Shown in pieces: positions 1 through 6,901 of a stretch of DNA of 8,260 bases. The stretch comes from an uncultured bacterium. GTDB lineage: Bacteria > Patescibacteria > JAEDAM01 > Absconditabacterales > Absconditicoccaceae. The notes below the pieces were generated by a model that searched no databases, was not told the DNA's origin, and was given only the letters and a program-made list of their open reading frames with translations. The stretch is taken from positions 1 to 8,260 of the forward strand of contig CAIVDB010000007.1 of the NCBI GenBank assembly GCA_903904545.1, written 5' to 3'. How positions within the stretch are numbered: position 1 is the first letter of the stretch; each line of letters begins with the position of its first letter. Position numbers and translations under genes: made by a program.

Positions 1-1
1 A

Positions 2-874
2 CAATATACAAAAGAAGAATTTCTTATACAAAAAATAGAAATCTTGAAAAATAGAAATCTATATGATATTGCGTTTGATGAGATTCAGCCAAAAGGTTTA
101 AACTATGGAAGTAAAAATACAACTGGAGAATTTATTATTAAATCTGAAAATATAGATTCATGATATATGGTTTTTAATTGAAAAAATGGACATAATGTTT
201 CATTTGTCGGTTCAATTGATAGTGGTTGAGATTGGTTAGATTTTTTTGTTGGATGAGCATGATCATCTAATATCTATTGAGTAGTCAATTCATGAAATTT
301 CTCAGAGAATTTATATTGTTGTTGGTGAATAGGTAGGTGTCATTCTTGCTTTTATTCTTATAAGTTAGAGAATTGTAGTTACTGTCTAGGTTGTATAGGT
401 CTCAAAAATAAATCTTTTTGTATACTCAACAAGCAATACACCAAAGAAGAACGATTTGAAAAAGCAGATGAAATATTTGCACAGATGGAGAAAGATTGAA
501 CATTATGAGCGTTCTTCCCGTGATGGATGAATCCCTTCTACTTCAACGACACGGCCGCGTATCTTATAGACGATACCTTCACCAAAGAAGAAGTTACTGC
601 AGAATGATATCTTCGACGTGATGAAGAAATCAAAGTAGATGTACCGGCTAATGCAGAAGTAATCACAACCGAAGACTTACATCAGTACCAAGGATACAAT
701 CAAGAGGGACAGCGAGAAATCAATCCAGAAATTCTCAAGAAAGTAATCAAAGACGAAAAATGAAATTATTATAGAATTGTCCCCATGGAATTAGAATTTC
801 TGCAAAAGCATGGATTGCCATTACCAGAGATTCATTGGTTAGAGAGAATAAAATTATGACTTAAATTTAGATAA
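2..874 (+). CDS. Cys-rich CPR-type protein, 5' end outside window
   Basis: Open from the window start to TAA under code 25; 290 residues are visible and the start lies upstream. The function is unknown. Residues 106-140 hold a cysteine cluster (C106, C107, C113, C116, C125, C128, C131, C140) that looks like a metal-binding, zinc-finger-like module. The motif LNKQYTKEERF (142-152) follows it. The first visible residues, QYTKEEF, are a second copy of that motif, so another Cys module probably precedes the window. The C-terminal part (about 160-290) has an FFPGWMNPFYFNDT block and a YRIVPMELEF..HGLPLPE block. I recall this architecture from many CPR hypothetical proteins, in which the C-terminus normally carries a CxxC-type zinc ribbon; here those cysteines are absent (PEIHWLERIKL). 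It contains 14 in-frame TGA, about half of its glycines, including a GG-AG-S run near residue 80. The family assignment is from memory and moderate; the reading frame is certain. Confidence 0.85.
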
Positions 875-944
875 TATACATTTCCGTGTAGGGTGCAGTT
901 TCAAATCAGTACCTTACAAATTGAGATAAATAAAAAGAATATTA

Positions 945-969
945 GGGGAGAAGTATTCTCTCCTTTTTT
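945..969 (+). terminator. Rho-independent terminator after the Cys-rich gene
   Basis: An 8-bp stem, GGGGAGAA (945-952) with TTCTCTCC (956-963), contains one G-U pair, closes on a 3-nt GTA loop and is followed by six T (964-969). It lies 70 bp after the TAA at 872-874 and before the gltX promoter region, so it separates the two transcripts. Confidence 0.8.
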
Positions 970-994
970 CTTGAACTTATAAGTGGAATCCGTA

Positions 995-1025
995 TCTATA
1001 ATTTATCATTTATCATTTATCATTT
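995..1025 (+). repeat. Heptanucleotide tandem repeat (TTTATCA)3 before gltX
   Basis: Three exact copies of TTTATCA run from 1002 to 1022, preceded by a degenerate unit (TCTATAA, 995-1001) and followed by TTT. The array ends 3 bp before the gltX start codon and occupies the place where a Shine-Dalgarno sequence would be expected. Similar 7-bp arrays occur in other spacers of this window. Confidence 0.85.
997..1002 (+). promoter_or_regulatory. Probable -10 box for gltX
   Basis: A perfect TATAAT lies 26 bp before the gltX ATG and just after the terminator at 945-969. The best -35 candidate, TTGAAC at 971-976, is 20 bp away, longer than the usual 16-18, so the -35 assignment is doubtful. The expected leader would be about 20 nt and would consist almost entirely of the heptanucleotide repeat. 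Confidence 0.4.
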
Positions 1026-1028
1026 CCT

Positions 1029-2669
1029 ATGACAACTCGACAAGAAATAGCGGATCTTATTTTCCCAGACGTCCATGAGACGATTGCTGACTTAGAAGTG
1101 AAATATCCTCCAAGAGCAAATCCTGTTTGCTCACGTTTTGCTCCCAGTCCAACAGGATTTCTCCATATCGGAGCAGTATTTACTTCGTTCACCTCTTGGA
1201 AATTTTGTGATCAACAAAAATGAACCTTTGTGCTCAGAATAGAAGACACAGACCAAAAAAGAGAAGTGGCAGGATCTATCAATGAAATTATTGATCTGCT
1301 CAAGACGTTTAATATCCCTATCAATGAATGACCCATCGGAGTAGATAATGCAGATGTAGGGAATTATGGTCCCTATATTCAGTCACAAAGAAAACCTTTG
1401 TATCATGTCTTCGCAAAGCAACTCATCGCTGAAGGGAAGGCATATCCCTGTTGGATGACAGAAGAAGAGATAGAATCAGTAAGAACCCTTCAAGAAAAAA
1501 GTAAAACATCACCGGGTATCTATGGTAATTATTCCGTATGGAGAAATAAAACTCCCGATGAACTCATAACACAAATCAAAGAGAATCCTAATTTCATTAT
1601 TAGATTTCGTTCTCCCTGAGACCTCACCAAGAGAGTGATTTTTGAAGATTTACTCAGAGGAAGAATAGATATGATGGACAACTACAATGATATTGTCCTT
1701 ATCAAAAAAGATGGCTTGCCAACCTATCATTTAGCACATATCGTAGACGATCATCTCATGAGAATGTCTCACATTATTAGGGCAGAGGAGTGGATGCCAT
1801 CAGTGCCACTTCATCTCCAACTCTTCGCAGCATGTGGACTTCAAGCACCTATATATTGTCATCTTGCACAGATCCTGAAATTAGATGAGGGCAAAAAGAG
1901 AAAACTTTCCAAGAGAAAAGATCCAGAAGCGAACGTTGCATACTTTTTCGAAAACGGATATGCAGTGCAGGGAATATTAGAATACTTGATTAACCTGATA
2001 GATTCTAAATTTGAAGATTGGCAAAAAGAAAATCTCGATAAAACCTATGTAGATTTCGAAATCAAATTAGAAGATATGAATAAGGCAGGCGCTTTATTTG
2101 ATCTAGTAAAATTACAGAGTGTAAATAATGGATATTTATCTAGAATCCCAACTCAAAGACTCTATGAAGAAAGTCTTGCTCGAGCGCAAACCTACAGACC
2201 AGAACTTGCTCAGATAATGCTCTCAGATCCTGCATATACACAGGCTGCTTTGAATATAGAACGTCATACACCCAAGGATCCTAAGAGATTCTCGACGTAT
2301 GCAGATATTGAATCTCAGCTTCGTTTCTTCTTCGATACTGAGCGAGAGAAATTGCAAGCGACTAAACCTGCACTTCCTGAGATAATCACGCATGAAAGTA
2401 TGCAAAAATTTATTCCTGAGTATATGGAAAAACTAGATTTGACGATGAGCGTGGAAGATCGATTTGCTCAGCTCAAAGAGATAGGAAAGACCTATGGATT
2501 TGCATCAAGTAATGCAGAGTTTAAAGAAGGTGGATATATAGGAAAGACAGGAGATTTAGCCATGTTTCTCCGTATCCAACTCTGTTGTGCGACCCAAACT
2601 CCAGATCTGTATTCCGTCATGCAAGTGATGGGAAAAGAAAGAATGACACACAGACTTTTAAGTTTTTAG
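1029..2669 (+). CDS. gltX: Glutamyl-tRNA synthetase
   Basis: Class I aminoacyl-tRNA synthetase charging tRNA with glutamate in the cytoplasm; 546 residues, slightly longer than the usual 470-500, mainly through an N-terminal extension of about 35 residues. The Rossmann-fold catalytic domain starts at RFAPSPTGFLHIG (36-48), the HIGH-like motif being HIGA 46-49. LRIEDTD follows shortly after, then the DGLPTYHLAHIVDDHLM region (near 228-244) and the RAEEW segment. The KMSKS-like motif is KLSKR (292-296). The rest is the helical anticodon-binding part. Three in-frame TGA codons at 1221, 1329 and 1617 encode Gly 65, 101 and 197; the first matches the family Gly before FxLRIEDTD. Read as stops they would split the gene into three useless pieces. 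The ATG has no Shine-Dalgarno. No gatCAB genes are visible, so whether the enzyme is discriminating cannot be judged. The DedA-family gene follows after 18 bp. Confidence 0.95.
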
Positions 2670-2687
2670 TTTTTTCTTCGTTCACGT

Positions 2688-3344
2688 ATGTGATATATCA
2701 AAGGATTGATTGATTTTATAATGCATGTAGATGTCCATTTGCAAGCAATGATTGTGCAATATGGAGGGCGGATCTATGGAATCCTCTTTGCAATTATCTT
2801 CATAGAAACGGGTGTAGTAGTGATGCCACTTCTTCCAGGAGATAGTCTCTTATTTGTTGCATGATCTTTGTCAGGGGCAGGGCATCTCAATATTTATCTC
2901 CTTCTTATCTTGCTTTTCGTGGCAGCAGTAGTGGGTGATGCAACCAATTATCATATCGGGAAATATTTTGGCCATGCGTTGATGAGACGAAAGCTTCGAG
3001 GAAGACAGATGGTCAAAGAAAGTCATATAGAGAAGACAAAACATTTCTTCGAAAAATATGGAAAGAAAACCATTATCTTGGCTCGTTTCGTTCCTATTGT
3101 CAGAACCTTTGCTCCCTTCGTCGCTGGTATTGGAGATATGCCCTACCGTATTTTCCTGATCTACAATATGATAGGTGCGGCATTGCGAGTGGGAGGTCTT
3201 ACATTAATAGGATATTTCTTCGGTCAAATTCCTTTTGTTCAGAATAATCTAGAAAAAGTAATCTTATGAATTATCTTCGTCTCAGTCCTACCAATCATTT
3301 TCGAGTACATGAAACACCTTTGGGAGAAAAGAACGAAGAGTTAA
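2688..3344 (+). CDS. DedA / SNARE-associated family membrane protein
   Basis: Integral membrane protein of the DedA (VTT, SNARE-associated Golgi) family, linked in other bacteria to lipid transport and membrane homeostasis; 218 residues, the usual length. Family signatures are the ETG (40-42), [12 protein letters not shown] (48-59) and [16 protein letters not shown] (132-147) blocks. E40, D52, R133 and R139 correspond to the acidic and arginine residues I recall as essential in E. coli YqjA. Hydrophobic segments lie near 28-50, 69-84, 155-178 and 191-207. I chose the ATG at 2688 rather than 2721 because residues 7-18 ([12 protein letters not shown]) match the typical DedA amino terminus; its second codon is TGA, so this start is visible only under code 25. 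Two more TGA give Gly 59 and Gly 194, the first in the conserved VAG. It lies 18 bp after gltX and may be cotranscribed with it. The substrate is unknown. Confidence 0.92.
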
Positions 3345-3400
3345 ACAGTAGATAAACGGTAGCCGAACAGTAGATAAACGGTAGCCGAACAGTAGATAAA
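3345..3400 (+). repeat. 22-bp tandem repeat, 2.5 copies
   Basis: Two exact 22-bp copies (3345-3366, 3367-3388) are followed by 12 bp of a third (3389-3400). The array begins directly after the DedA-family stop codon. Each unit carries TAG, TAA and TAG in three different frames, so the array stops translation in every frame without using UGA. No unique spacers separate the units, so it is not a CRISPR. Part of the unit, AGATAAACGGT, recurs inverted at 4178-4188. Confidence 0.9.
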
Positions 3401-3420
3401 ATTCTAATTATTTCTAATAA

Positions 3421-3448
3421 AAAAATCCTGCAATTGCGCAGGATTTTT
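3421..3448. terminator. Bidirectional terminator between DedA-family gene and clpP
   Basis: A perfect 11-bp stem pairs AAAAATCCTGC (3421-3431) with GCAGGATTTTT (3438-3448) around a 6-nt loop. T runs follow on the + strand (to 3449) and, because A3419-A3425 precede it, on the - strand too. It lies between convergent genes and can end both transcripts: about 77 bp after the DedA-family stop and about 100 bp after the clpP stop. Confidence 0.88.
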
Positions 3449-3506
3449 TATGATAGTAAGCGATGATTTCTATCCCTCAGAAAGAGGGTATAAATAAAAA
3501 CTCCTT

Positions 3507-3541
3507 CATTAATCACTAAACATTAATCATTCAAAATTCCT
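3507..3541. repeat. Degenerate heptanucleotide array after clpP
   Basis: Five consecutive 7-bp units read CATTAAT, CACTAAA, CATTAAT, CATTCAA and AATTCCT. Two are identical and the others share the CAYTNAA skeleton. The array begins 8 bp beyond the clpP stop codon, in its 3' untranslated region. Confidence 0.6.
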
Positions 3542-3549
3542 TTCAGCTC

Positions 3550-4134
3550 TTATCCAATAATCTTATCAATCAATCCATACTCCAAAGCTTCTTGAGGAGT
3601 CATCCATTTATTTCTTTCCATATCTTTTGCTACCTTATCTGGCTTTTGCCCAGTATGTTTTGCCATTAGGTCGATAAACATCTTTTTGATTTTCATCATT
3701 TCTTCTGCTTCGATTTGGATATCGGTTGCTTGTCCTGTGATTCCACCTCCAGAAATCAAAGGTTGATGAATCATAATCTTACTATGAGGAAGTGCATATC
3801 TTTTGCCTTTGGTTCCTCCTGCCAAGAAGATAGATCCCATAGATGCAGCAAGTCCCGTTGCGATGACACAGATGTCACACTTTACATATTGCATAGCATC
3901 ATAGATAGCCATACCAGAATAGACTTCTCCACCGGGAGTATTGATATACATGATGATATCCTTATCAGGATCTTTCTTTTCCAAATAGAGCATCTGTGCT
4001 AAGACAGAATTGACAATCGTACTATCGATTTGTTCTCCAATAAAGATAATTCTATCTTCGAGCAATCTGGAATAAATATCATACGCTCTTTCTCATCATT
4101 TTGTCTTTTCAATTACACTTGGGATTAATGTCAT
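3550..4134 (-). CDS. clpP: ATP-dependent Clp protease proteolytic subunit
   Basis: Serine peptidase that forms the tetradecameric degradation chamber fed by Clp ATPases in the cytoplasm; 194 residues, normal for the family. The ATG at 4134 gives [11 protein letters not shown] then [12 protein letters not shown], the classical ClpP amino terminus. The two Gly at 13-14 are adjacent TGA codons (4096-4098, 4093-4095), so a standard-code reading would wrongly start at a TTG at 4065. The nucleophile is Ser98 (GLAASMGSI) and the base His123 (MIHQPL). The third triad residue, Asp in the family's ERD-x-(F/W)-(M/L)-(S/T) motif, is Asn175 here (MERNKWMT; codon AAT on the - strand at 3610-3612). A short insertion after HQPL ([12 protein letters not shown]) shifts numbering by three. 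No Clp ATPase gene is in view. It converges on the DedA-family gene and diverges from the peptidoglycan-binding gene, with its own promoter. Confidence 0.96.
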
Positions 4135-4157
4135 GGAATAGAATATAGGAATAAAAA

Positions 4158-4178
4158 TTGGAATCTGGAATTTGAAAA
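4158..4178. repeat. Short heptanucleotide array in the clpP leader
   Basis: Three 7-bp units, TTGGAAT, CTGGAAT and TTGAAAA, lie 24 bp beyond the clpP start codon, inside the predicted clpP 5' untranslated region. The units are degenerate, and the call rests on the shared period with the neighbouring arrays. Confidence 0.5.
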
Positions 4179-4180
4179 CC

Positions 4181-4225
4181 GTTTATCTGGACGGACCGAT
4201 TCCTAATTCCCGATTCCTGATAAAC
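4181..4225. repeat. Inverted repeat enclosing a heptanucleotide array
   Basis: GTTTATC (4181-4187) and GATAAAC (4219-4225) are perfect inverted repeats around 31 bp. Overlapping the right arm are four 7-bp units at 4196-4223: CCGATTC, CTAATTC, CCGATTC and CTGATAA. The whole lies in the predicted clpP leader (about 100 nt). It could fold in the clpP mRNA and affect translation, but no known regulator is recognised. Confidence 0.6.
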
Positions 4226-4240
4226 TATTAAACCACTTCA

Positions 4241-4268
4241 ATTATATCTATTATTAAAGATAAATCAA
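4241..4268 (-). promoter_or_regulatory. Sigma70-like promoter for clpP
   Basis: Read on the - strand, TTGATT (4263-4268) and a perfect TATAAT (4241-4246) are separated by 16 bp. Transcription would begin near 4234 and leave a leader of about 100 nt that contains the repeats at 4158-4223. Confidence 0.65.
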
Positions 4269-4269
4269 C

Positions 4270-4297
4270 TTGAATTTATAGAACAAAATCATAAAAA
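4270..4297 (+). promoter_or_regulatory. Probable promoter of the peptidoglycan-binding gene
   Basis: TTGAAT (4270-4275) and TAAAAA (4292-4297) are separated by 16 bp. The -10 matches only four of six bases. Its -35 lies one base from the clpP -35 on the opposite strand, so the two promoters are back to back and polymerases could compete. Transcription would begin near 4304, at the foot of the following hairpin. Confidence 0.4.
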
Positions 4298-4301
4298 TAT
4301 C

Positions 4302-4331
4302 AGTAAAGAAGCCACATGTCTTTACTTTTTT
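4302..4331 (+). terminator. Terminator-like hairpin in a gene leader
   Basis: AGTAAAGA (4302-4309) pairs perfectly with TCTTTACT (4319-4326) around a 9-nt loop, followed by five T (4327-4331). It looks like an intrinsic terminator on the + strand, yet no + strand gene lies upstream of it after the terminator at 3421-3448. It stands 12 bp before the ATG at 4344. It may be an attenuator, a 5' stabilising hairpin, or the end of a short RNA starting in the divergent region. Confidence 0.55.
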
Positions 4332-4343
4332 AGAAATTGGTAT

Positions 4344-5879
4344 ATGAAAAAAATAAAAATACGTAATTTCTTGGTTTGAGGAATCCTTACATGAGTCCTC
4401 CTAGGGTGTATGAGTGTGTTTTCACCAGTAACCGCTTCAAATGTTGTCACAGTATCATCTGGTGCTCTTCTGGAATATCTTAGATGACAACAGTCATTTG
4501 TAGGTACGAGTTTCAATGCAAGTTATCAGAGAGTATACGATATCTTTCAGAAAACAGGGATGACGCTTCTCAAAACGATAGACTATCAGAGTTTGGTTTG
4601 TTTAGGTGTTTTACCGAGTGAATCACTATTCTCCCAACTACAAATAGATAAGATGAATGCCAAAATTTCTTTCTCGAAAGATTTTATAGAGTTGGAAAAT
4701 AAAATCACTGCTTTAGAGGAGAAATATCGTCTCCAACAGGAACACACTTTAGACCTTTTCAATAGTTCCTATTATGATGAAGAGAAAAAAGAAATCAAAG
4801 CGGATATAGATCGTATAGTTGGCTTGCACACAGGGTTTATCAAGACTTTCGAGTCAGGGTACAAAACAAAGATCCTAAAATTTGTCTCAGATTATGCCCA
4901 ATATCTAGGACAAAATAAAGATTTACTCCAAACCATCAATGCAAAAATTAGTAAGGTACAGTACTTACTCAATCAAGAAGCAAAGATAGAATCGGGGATC
5001 GCTGCTATATATGCAAATCTACAAATTCAGGATATTATGAATAAAATTCCTCTAATACAGTCCTCCTTGCAACAGGTATTCCTTTCCAATATAGATCCAT
5101 ATATCACAACTCAAGTCAAAAAATTTAAAGTACTCACAACACTTTCAGGAGAATTAGTAAGTCTAAAAAATGCTACACTCCAGCAGTACTTTACAGAGAG
5201 AGATGCATACATAACTAAAGTACTATCCCCACGATACGATTATGCTCAATATCAGAAGACAAGACAACAATTGCAGGCAATCAAACAACAATATTATTCA
5301 GGGAATATGCTTCAGTGTACGCAAATTCTTTCTTCATCACAGAACACATCACAAGAAGCATTGCTCACAGAGATAAATCGTACAATAAATCGTATTGCTT
5401 CAGGTGTTGTGATAAGTAAAACAAGTACATCGCTCAAAAATACTTTATTGAGCTGATTACAAAACTTTCTAAGTGTAAATACATCGCAGAAAATTCTTAG
5501 TTTCAAAAAATCTGCAGGATCCTTAATTAGTAAGATAACTAAATCCAATCAATCTTCTTCGCAAGTGATAAATAAACCAACAATTACAGGGAATTCTCCA
5601 TCAATGACGGGAACAAAAATCAATCTCCCCGTATGATTCGTTTTTACCAAACCATTTACACTTAATCAGCGTCATACAGATATAGCCATTCTCCAACAAT
5701 TCCTCAGTAATCAATGATACTATACAGGGGCTATCGATTCCATTTATTCTCAATCCACAAAAAATGCTGTCTATGCATTCCAGTTAGCAAAATGAATCCT
5801 CAAATCCACAGATAGAAAAGATTTGCAAGGATATTTTGGTCCTGCAACAAGAGCAAAAGTAAATAGCTTGTTAAAATAG
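4344..5879 (+). CDS. Secreted protein with C-terminal peptidoglycan-binding domain
   Basis: 511 residues. The amino terminus is an export signal: basic MKKIKIRN, a hydrophobic core (9-26), and either an imperfect lipobox (LLGC, Cys22) or a signal peptidase I site near VTA-S (29-32). Residues 33-370 are charged, Gln/Lys/Glu-rich and mostly helical, probably coiled coil in parts (about 105-140 and 170-290); I recognise no catalytic domain there. A Ser/Thr/Asn-rich linker (about 371-436) leads to a PG_binding_1-type domain (about 438-510), with AILQQFLSNQGYYTGAID and a second half containing AVYAFQLAKG and FGPATRAKVNSLL. The protein is likely anchored to the cell wall outside the membrane. Seven TGA codons give Gly at 12, 17, 48, 371, 431, 458 and 484. 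Those at 458 (NQGYYTG) and 484 (LAKG) lie at positions usually Gly in the domain. The two in the signal peptide hide the true start from standard-code callers, which would begin at 4560. Confidence 0.88.
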
Positions 5880-5907
5880 ATATTAGGTGTTAGAAAAAAA
5901 TCCTTCA

Positions 5908-5942
5908 TTTAAAATTCAAAATTTAAAATTCAAAATTTTAAG
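5908..5942. repeat. Heptanucleotide array (TTYAAAA)4-5
   Basis: Alternating TTTAAAA and TTCAAAA units (5908-5914, 5915-5921, 5922-5928, 5929-5935) end in a degenerate TTTTAAG. It is therefore also a 14-bp repeat in two exact copies. It lies between the peptidoglycan-binding gene and the AT-hook gene and resembles the short tandemly repeated repetitive sequences described in cyanobacteria. Confidence 0.85.
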
Positions 5943-5946
5943 AAAC

Positions 5947-5967
5947 TACTTTATACTTTATACTCAT
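5947..5967 (+). repeat. Heptanucleotide array (TACTTTA)2 at the AT-hook gene start
   Basis: Two exact TACTTTA units and a third, TACTCAT, end 3 bp before the ATG at 5971. They contain two overlapping -10-like TATACT hexamers (5952-5957, 5959-5964), but no clear -35 box lies at the right distance. Confidence 0.65.
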
Positions 5968-5970
5968 TCG

Positions 5971-6762
5971 ATGATAAACAAAAAGAAAGGTCCAGGAAGA
6001 CCACAGAAGCAATTTGTCCCTACCCCTAAAGCCAAAAAGGCAGGACCAGGAAGGCCAAAGAAAGAACCAAGAATGTATGAAAACACTCCTGTAGCAAAAC
6101 CTTGATTCAGAGGATTTGTTGCTACTAATATTCTCCACGCTCCCAAGAAAGATAATATCATCTTATTGATGTTTGTATTGTCTTTATGTCTTTTTCTCTT
6201 TTCTCTATATGTTGCGGTCTTGAGAGAACAAACTCGTATGCAGGGACAACAAAAGCTTACAACAATAGAAGAGACGATGCCGCTTGCAAATGTAGAGACG
6301 GGGAATATCCAATATCAAGAAGCAAACTCGGGGACAACTGTCCAAATACAAACAACAGAATGAACACTTCAGCAATGAGGCGATCAGATAATCACTGCAT
6401 TCTATGATGCTATGAATGCAAAAAAAATTAGCACAATGAATGATTTGGTCGATAAGCCACTCAAAAATACAGATGTCTTCAAAACCTATTACAGTAAAAA
6501 TTGGATCAATAAATTTCTCTCACATGTCCCTCAAGGAGTGCAGATACAAAATATACAACTCAAACCACGTCCGGAAACAAGTAATGCTCAAGTGGTAGAA
6601 TATACACTTACGTATACTCGACAGGATGGATCCTCTTACGTAGAAAATCGATCAGCAATACTCGTCAAAAGGGGTGAAGAAACGAAAATAGGAAAGATAC
6701 AATGTACAACTATCAAATGTTCTCTGATGCCATTTTTCAATATTCCTAAATATGTGGAATAG
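5971..6762 (+). CDS. Single-pass membrane protein with two AT-hook-like motifs
   Basis: 263 residues with an unusual layout. The basic N-terminal tail has two near-identical motifs, KKKGPGRPQK (4-13) and KKAGPGRPKK (22-31), each with the GRP core flanked by Lys/Arg of AT-hooks, which bind the minor groove of AT-rich DNA. One strong transmembrane segment follows (about 62-84, IILLMFVLSLCLFLFSLYVAVL). Positive charges before it (KK at 59-60) favour a cytoplasmic N-terminus. After a polar linker (85-135), residues 138-263 form a predicted alpha+beta domain outside the membrane (AFYDAMNAKKI..., then beta-rich YTLTYTRQDGS); it has the look of an NTF2-like fold, a weak guess. Cys245 and Cys250 could form a disulfide. 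TGA encodes Gly 45, 131 and 136. I chose the ATG at 5971 because upstream in-frame sequence is only the repeat. A membrane tether for DNA is an inference; no homologue is recognised. Confidence 0.82.
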
Positions 6763-6771
6763 ATCTTAGAG

Positions 6772-6864
6772 GAACATTACTACACATTACAATACGTTAC
6801 TACACGTTACCATTGTAATGTATTCGCTTCGCTCACGTAATGGAAGAGTAATGACGTAATGTTC
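6772..6864. repeat. Nested inverted repeat with 10-bp phased units
   Basis: The left half has four YRTTAC units (CATTAC, CATTAC, CGTTAC, CGTTAC) starting at 6775, 6785, 6795 and 6805, exactly 10 bp apart. The right half has four GTAATG units at 6815, 6837, 6848 and 6856. The outer arms pair perfectly (GAACATTAC 6772-6780 with GTAATGTTC 6856-6864); inner pairs are 6785-6790 with 6848-6853 and 6810-6814 with 6839-6843. There is no T run, so it is not a typical terminator. It lies between the AT-hook gene and miaA and overlaps the predicted miaA -35. Confidence 0.75.
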
Positions 6865-6879
6865 TCTGAAGTATATAAA
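6851..6879 (+). promoter_or_regulatory. Probable miaA promoter
   Basis: ATGACG (6851-6856) and TATAAA (6874-6879) are separated by 17 bp, and the ATG lies at 6902. The -35 falls inside the right arm of the inverted repeat at 6772-6864, so a protein bound there could control miaA. The hexamers match only four and five of six bases. Confidence 0.4.
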
Positions 6880-6901
6880 TATTTACGACTAATTCTTCAC
6901 T

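Noticed and set aside
1029..2669. gltX as a frameshifted or nonsense-broken pseudogene in three pieces
   Set aside because: The pieces share one frame, are separated only by TGA, and form a complete synthetase with HIGH-like and KMSKS-like motifs when TGA is Gly. Neighbouring genes show the same pattern.
3345..3400. CRISPR array
   Set aside because: The 22-bp copies are directly adjacent with no unique spacers, and no cas genes are present.
3471..3492. Hairpin CCCTC/GAGGG as a terminator for clpP
   Set aside because: The stem is short with a bulged base, and no T run follows it on either strand. The perfect stem at 3421-3448 is the better candidate.
3715..4002. Open frame on the + strand opposite clpP
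   Set aside because: It lies wholly inside the conserved clpP gene and its translation resembles no protein; it is an antisense shadow.
3550..4065. clpP starting at TTG 4065
   Set aside because: The conserved amino terminus, ending in [10 protein letters not shown], continues upstream in frame to ATG 4134 through two TGA-encoded glycines.
5887..5970. N-terminal extension of the AT-hook gene from TTG 5887
   Set aside because: The extension would be a translation of the heptanucleotide repeat, and an ATG directly before the basic tail is the simpler start.
6186..6407. Overlapping + frame within the AT-hook gene
   Set aside because: The alternative frame runs across the transmembrane-coding stretch and linker, lacks any recognisable domain, and conflicts with the intact 263-residue code-25 frame.
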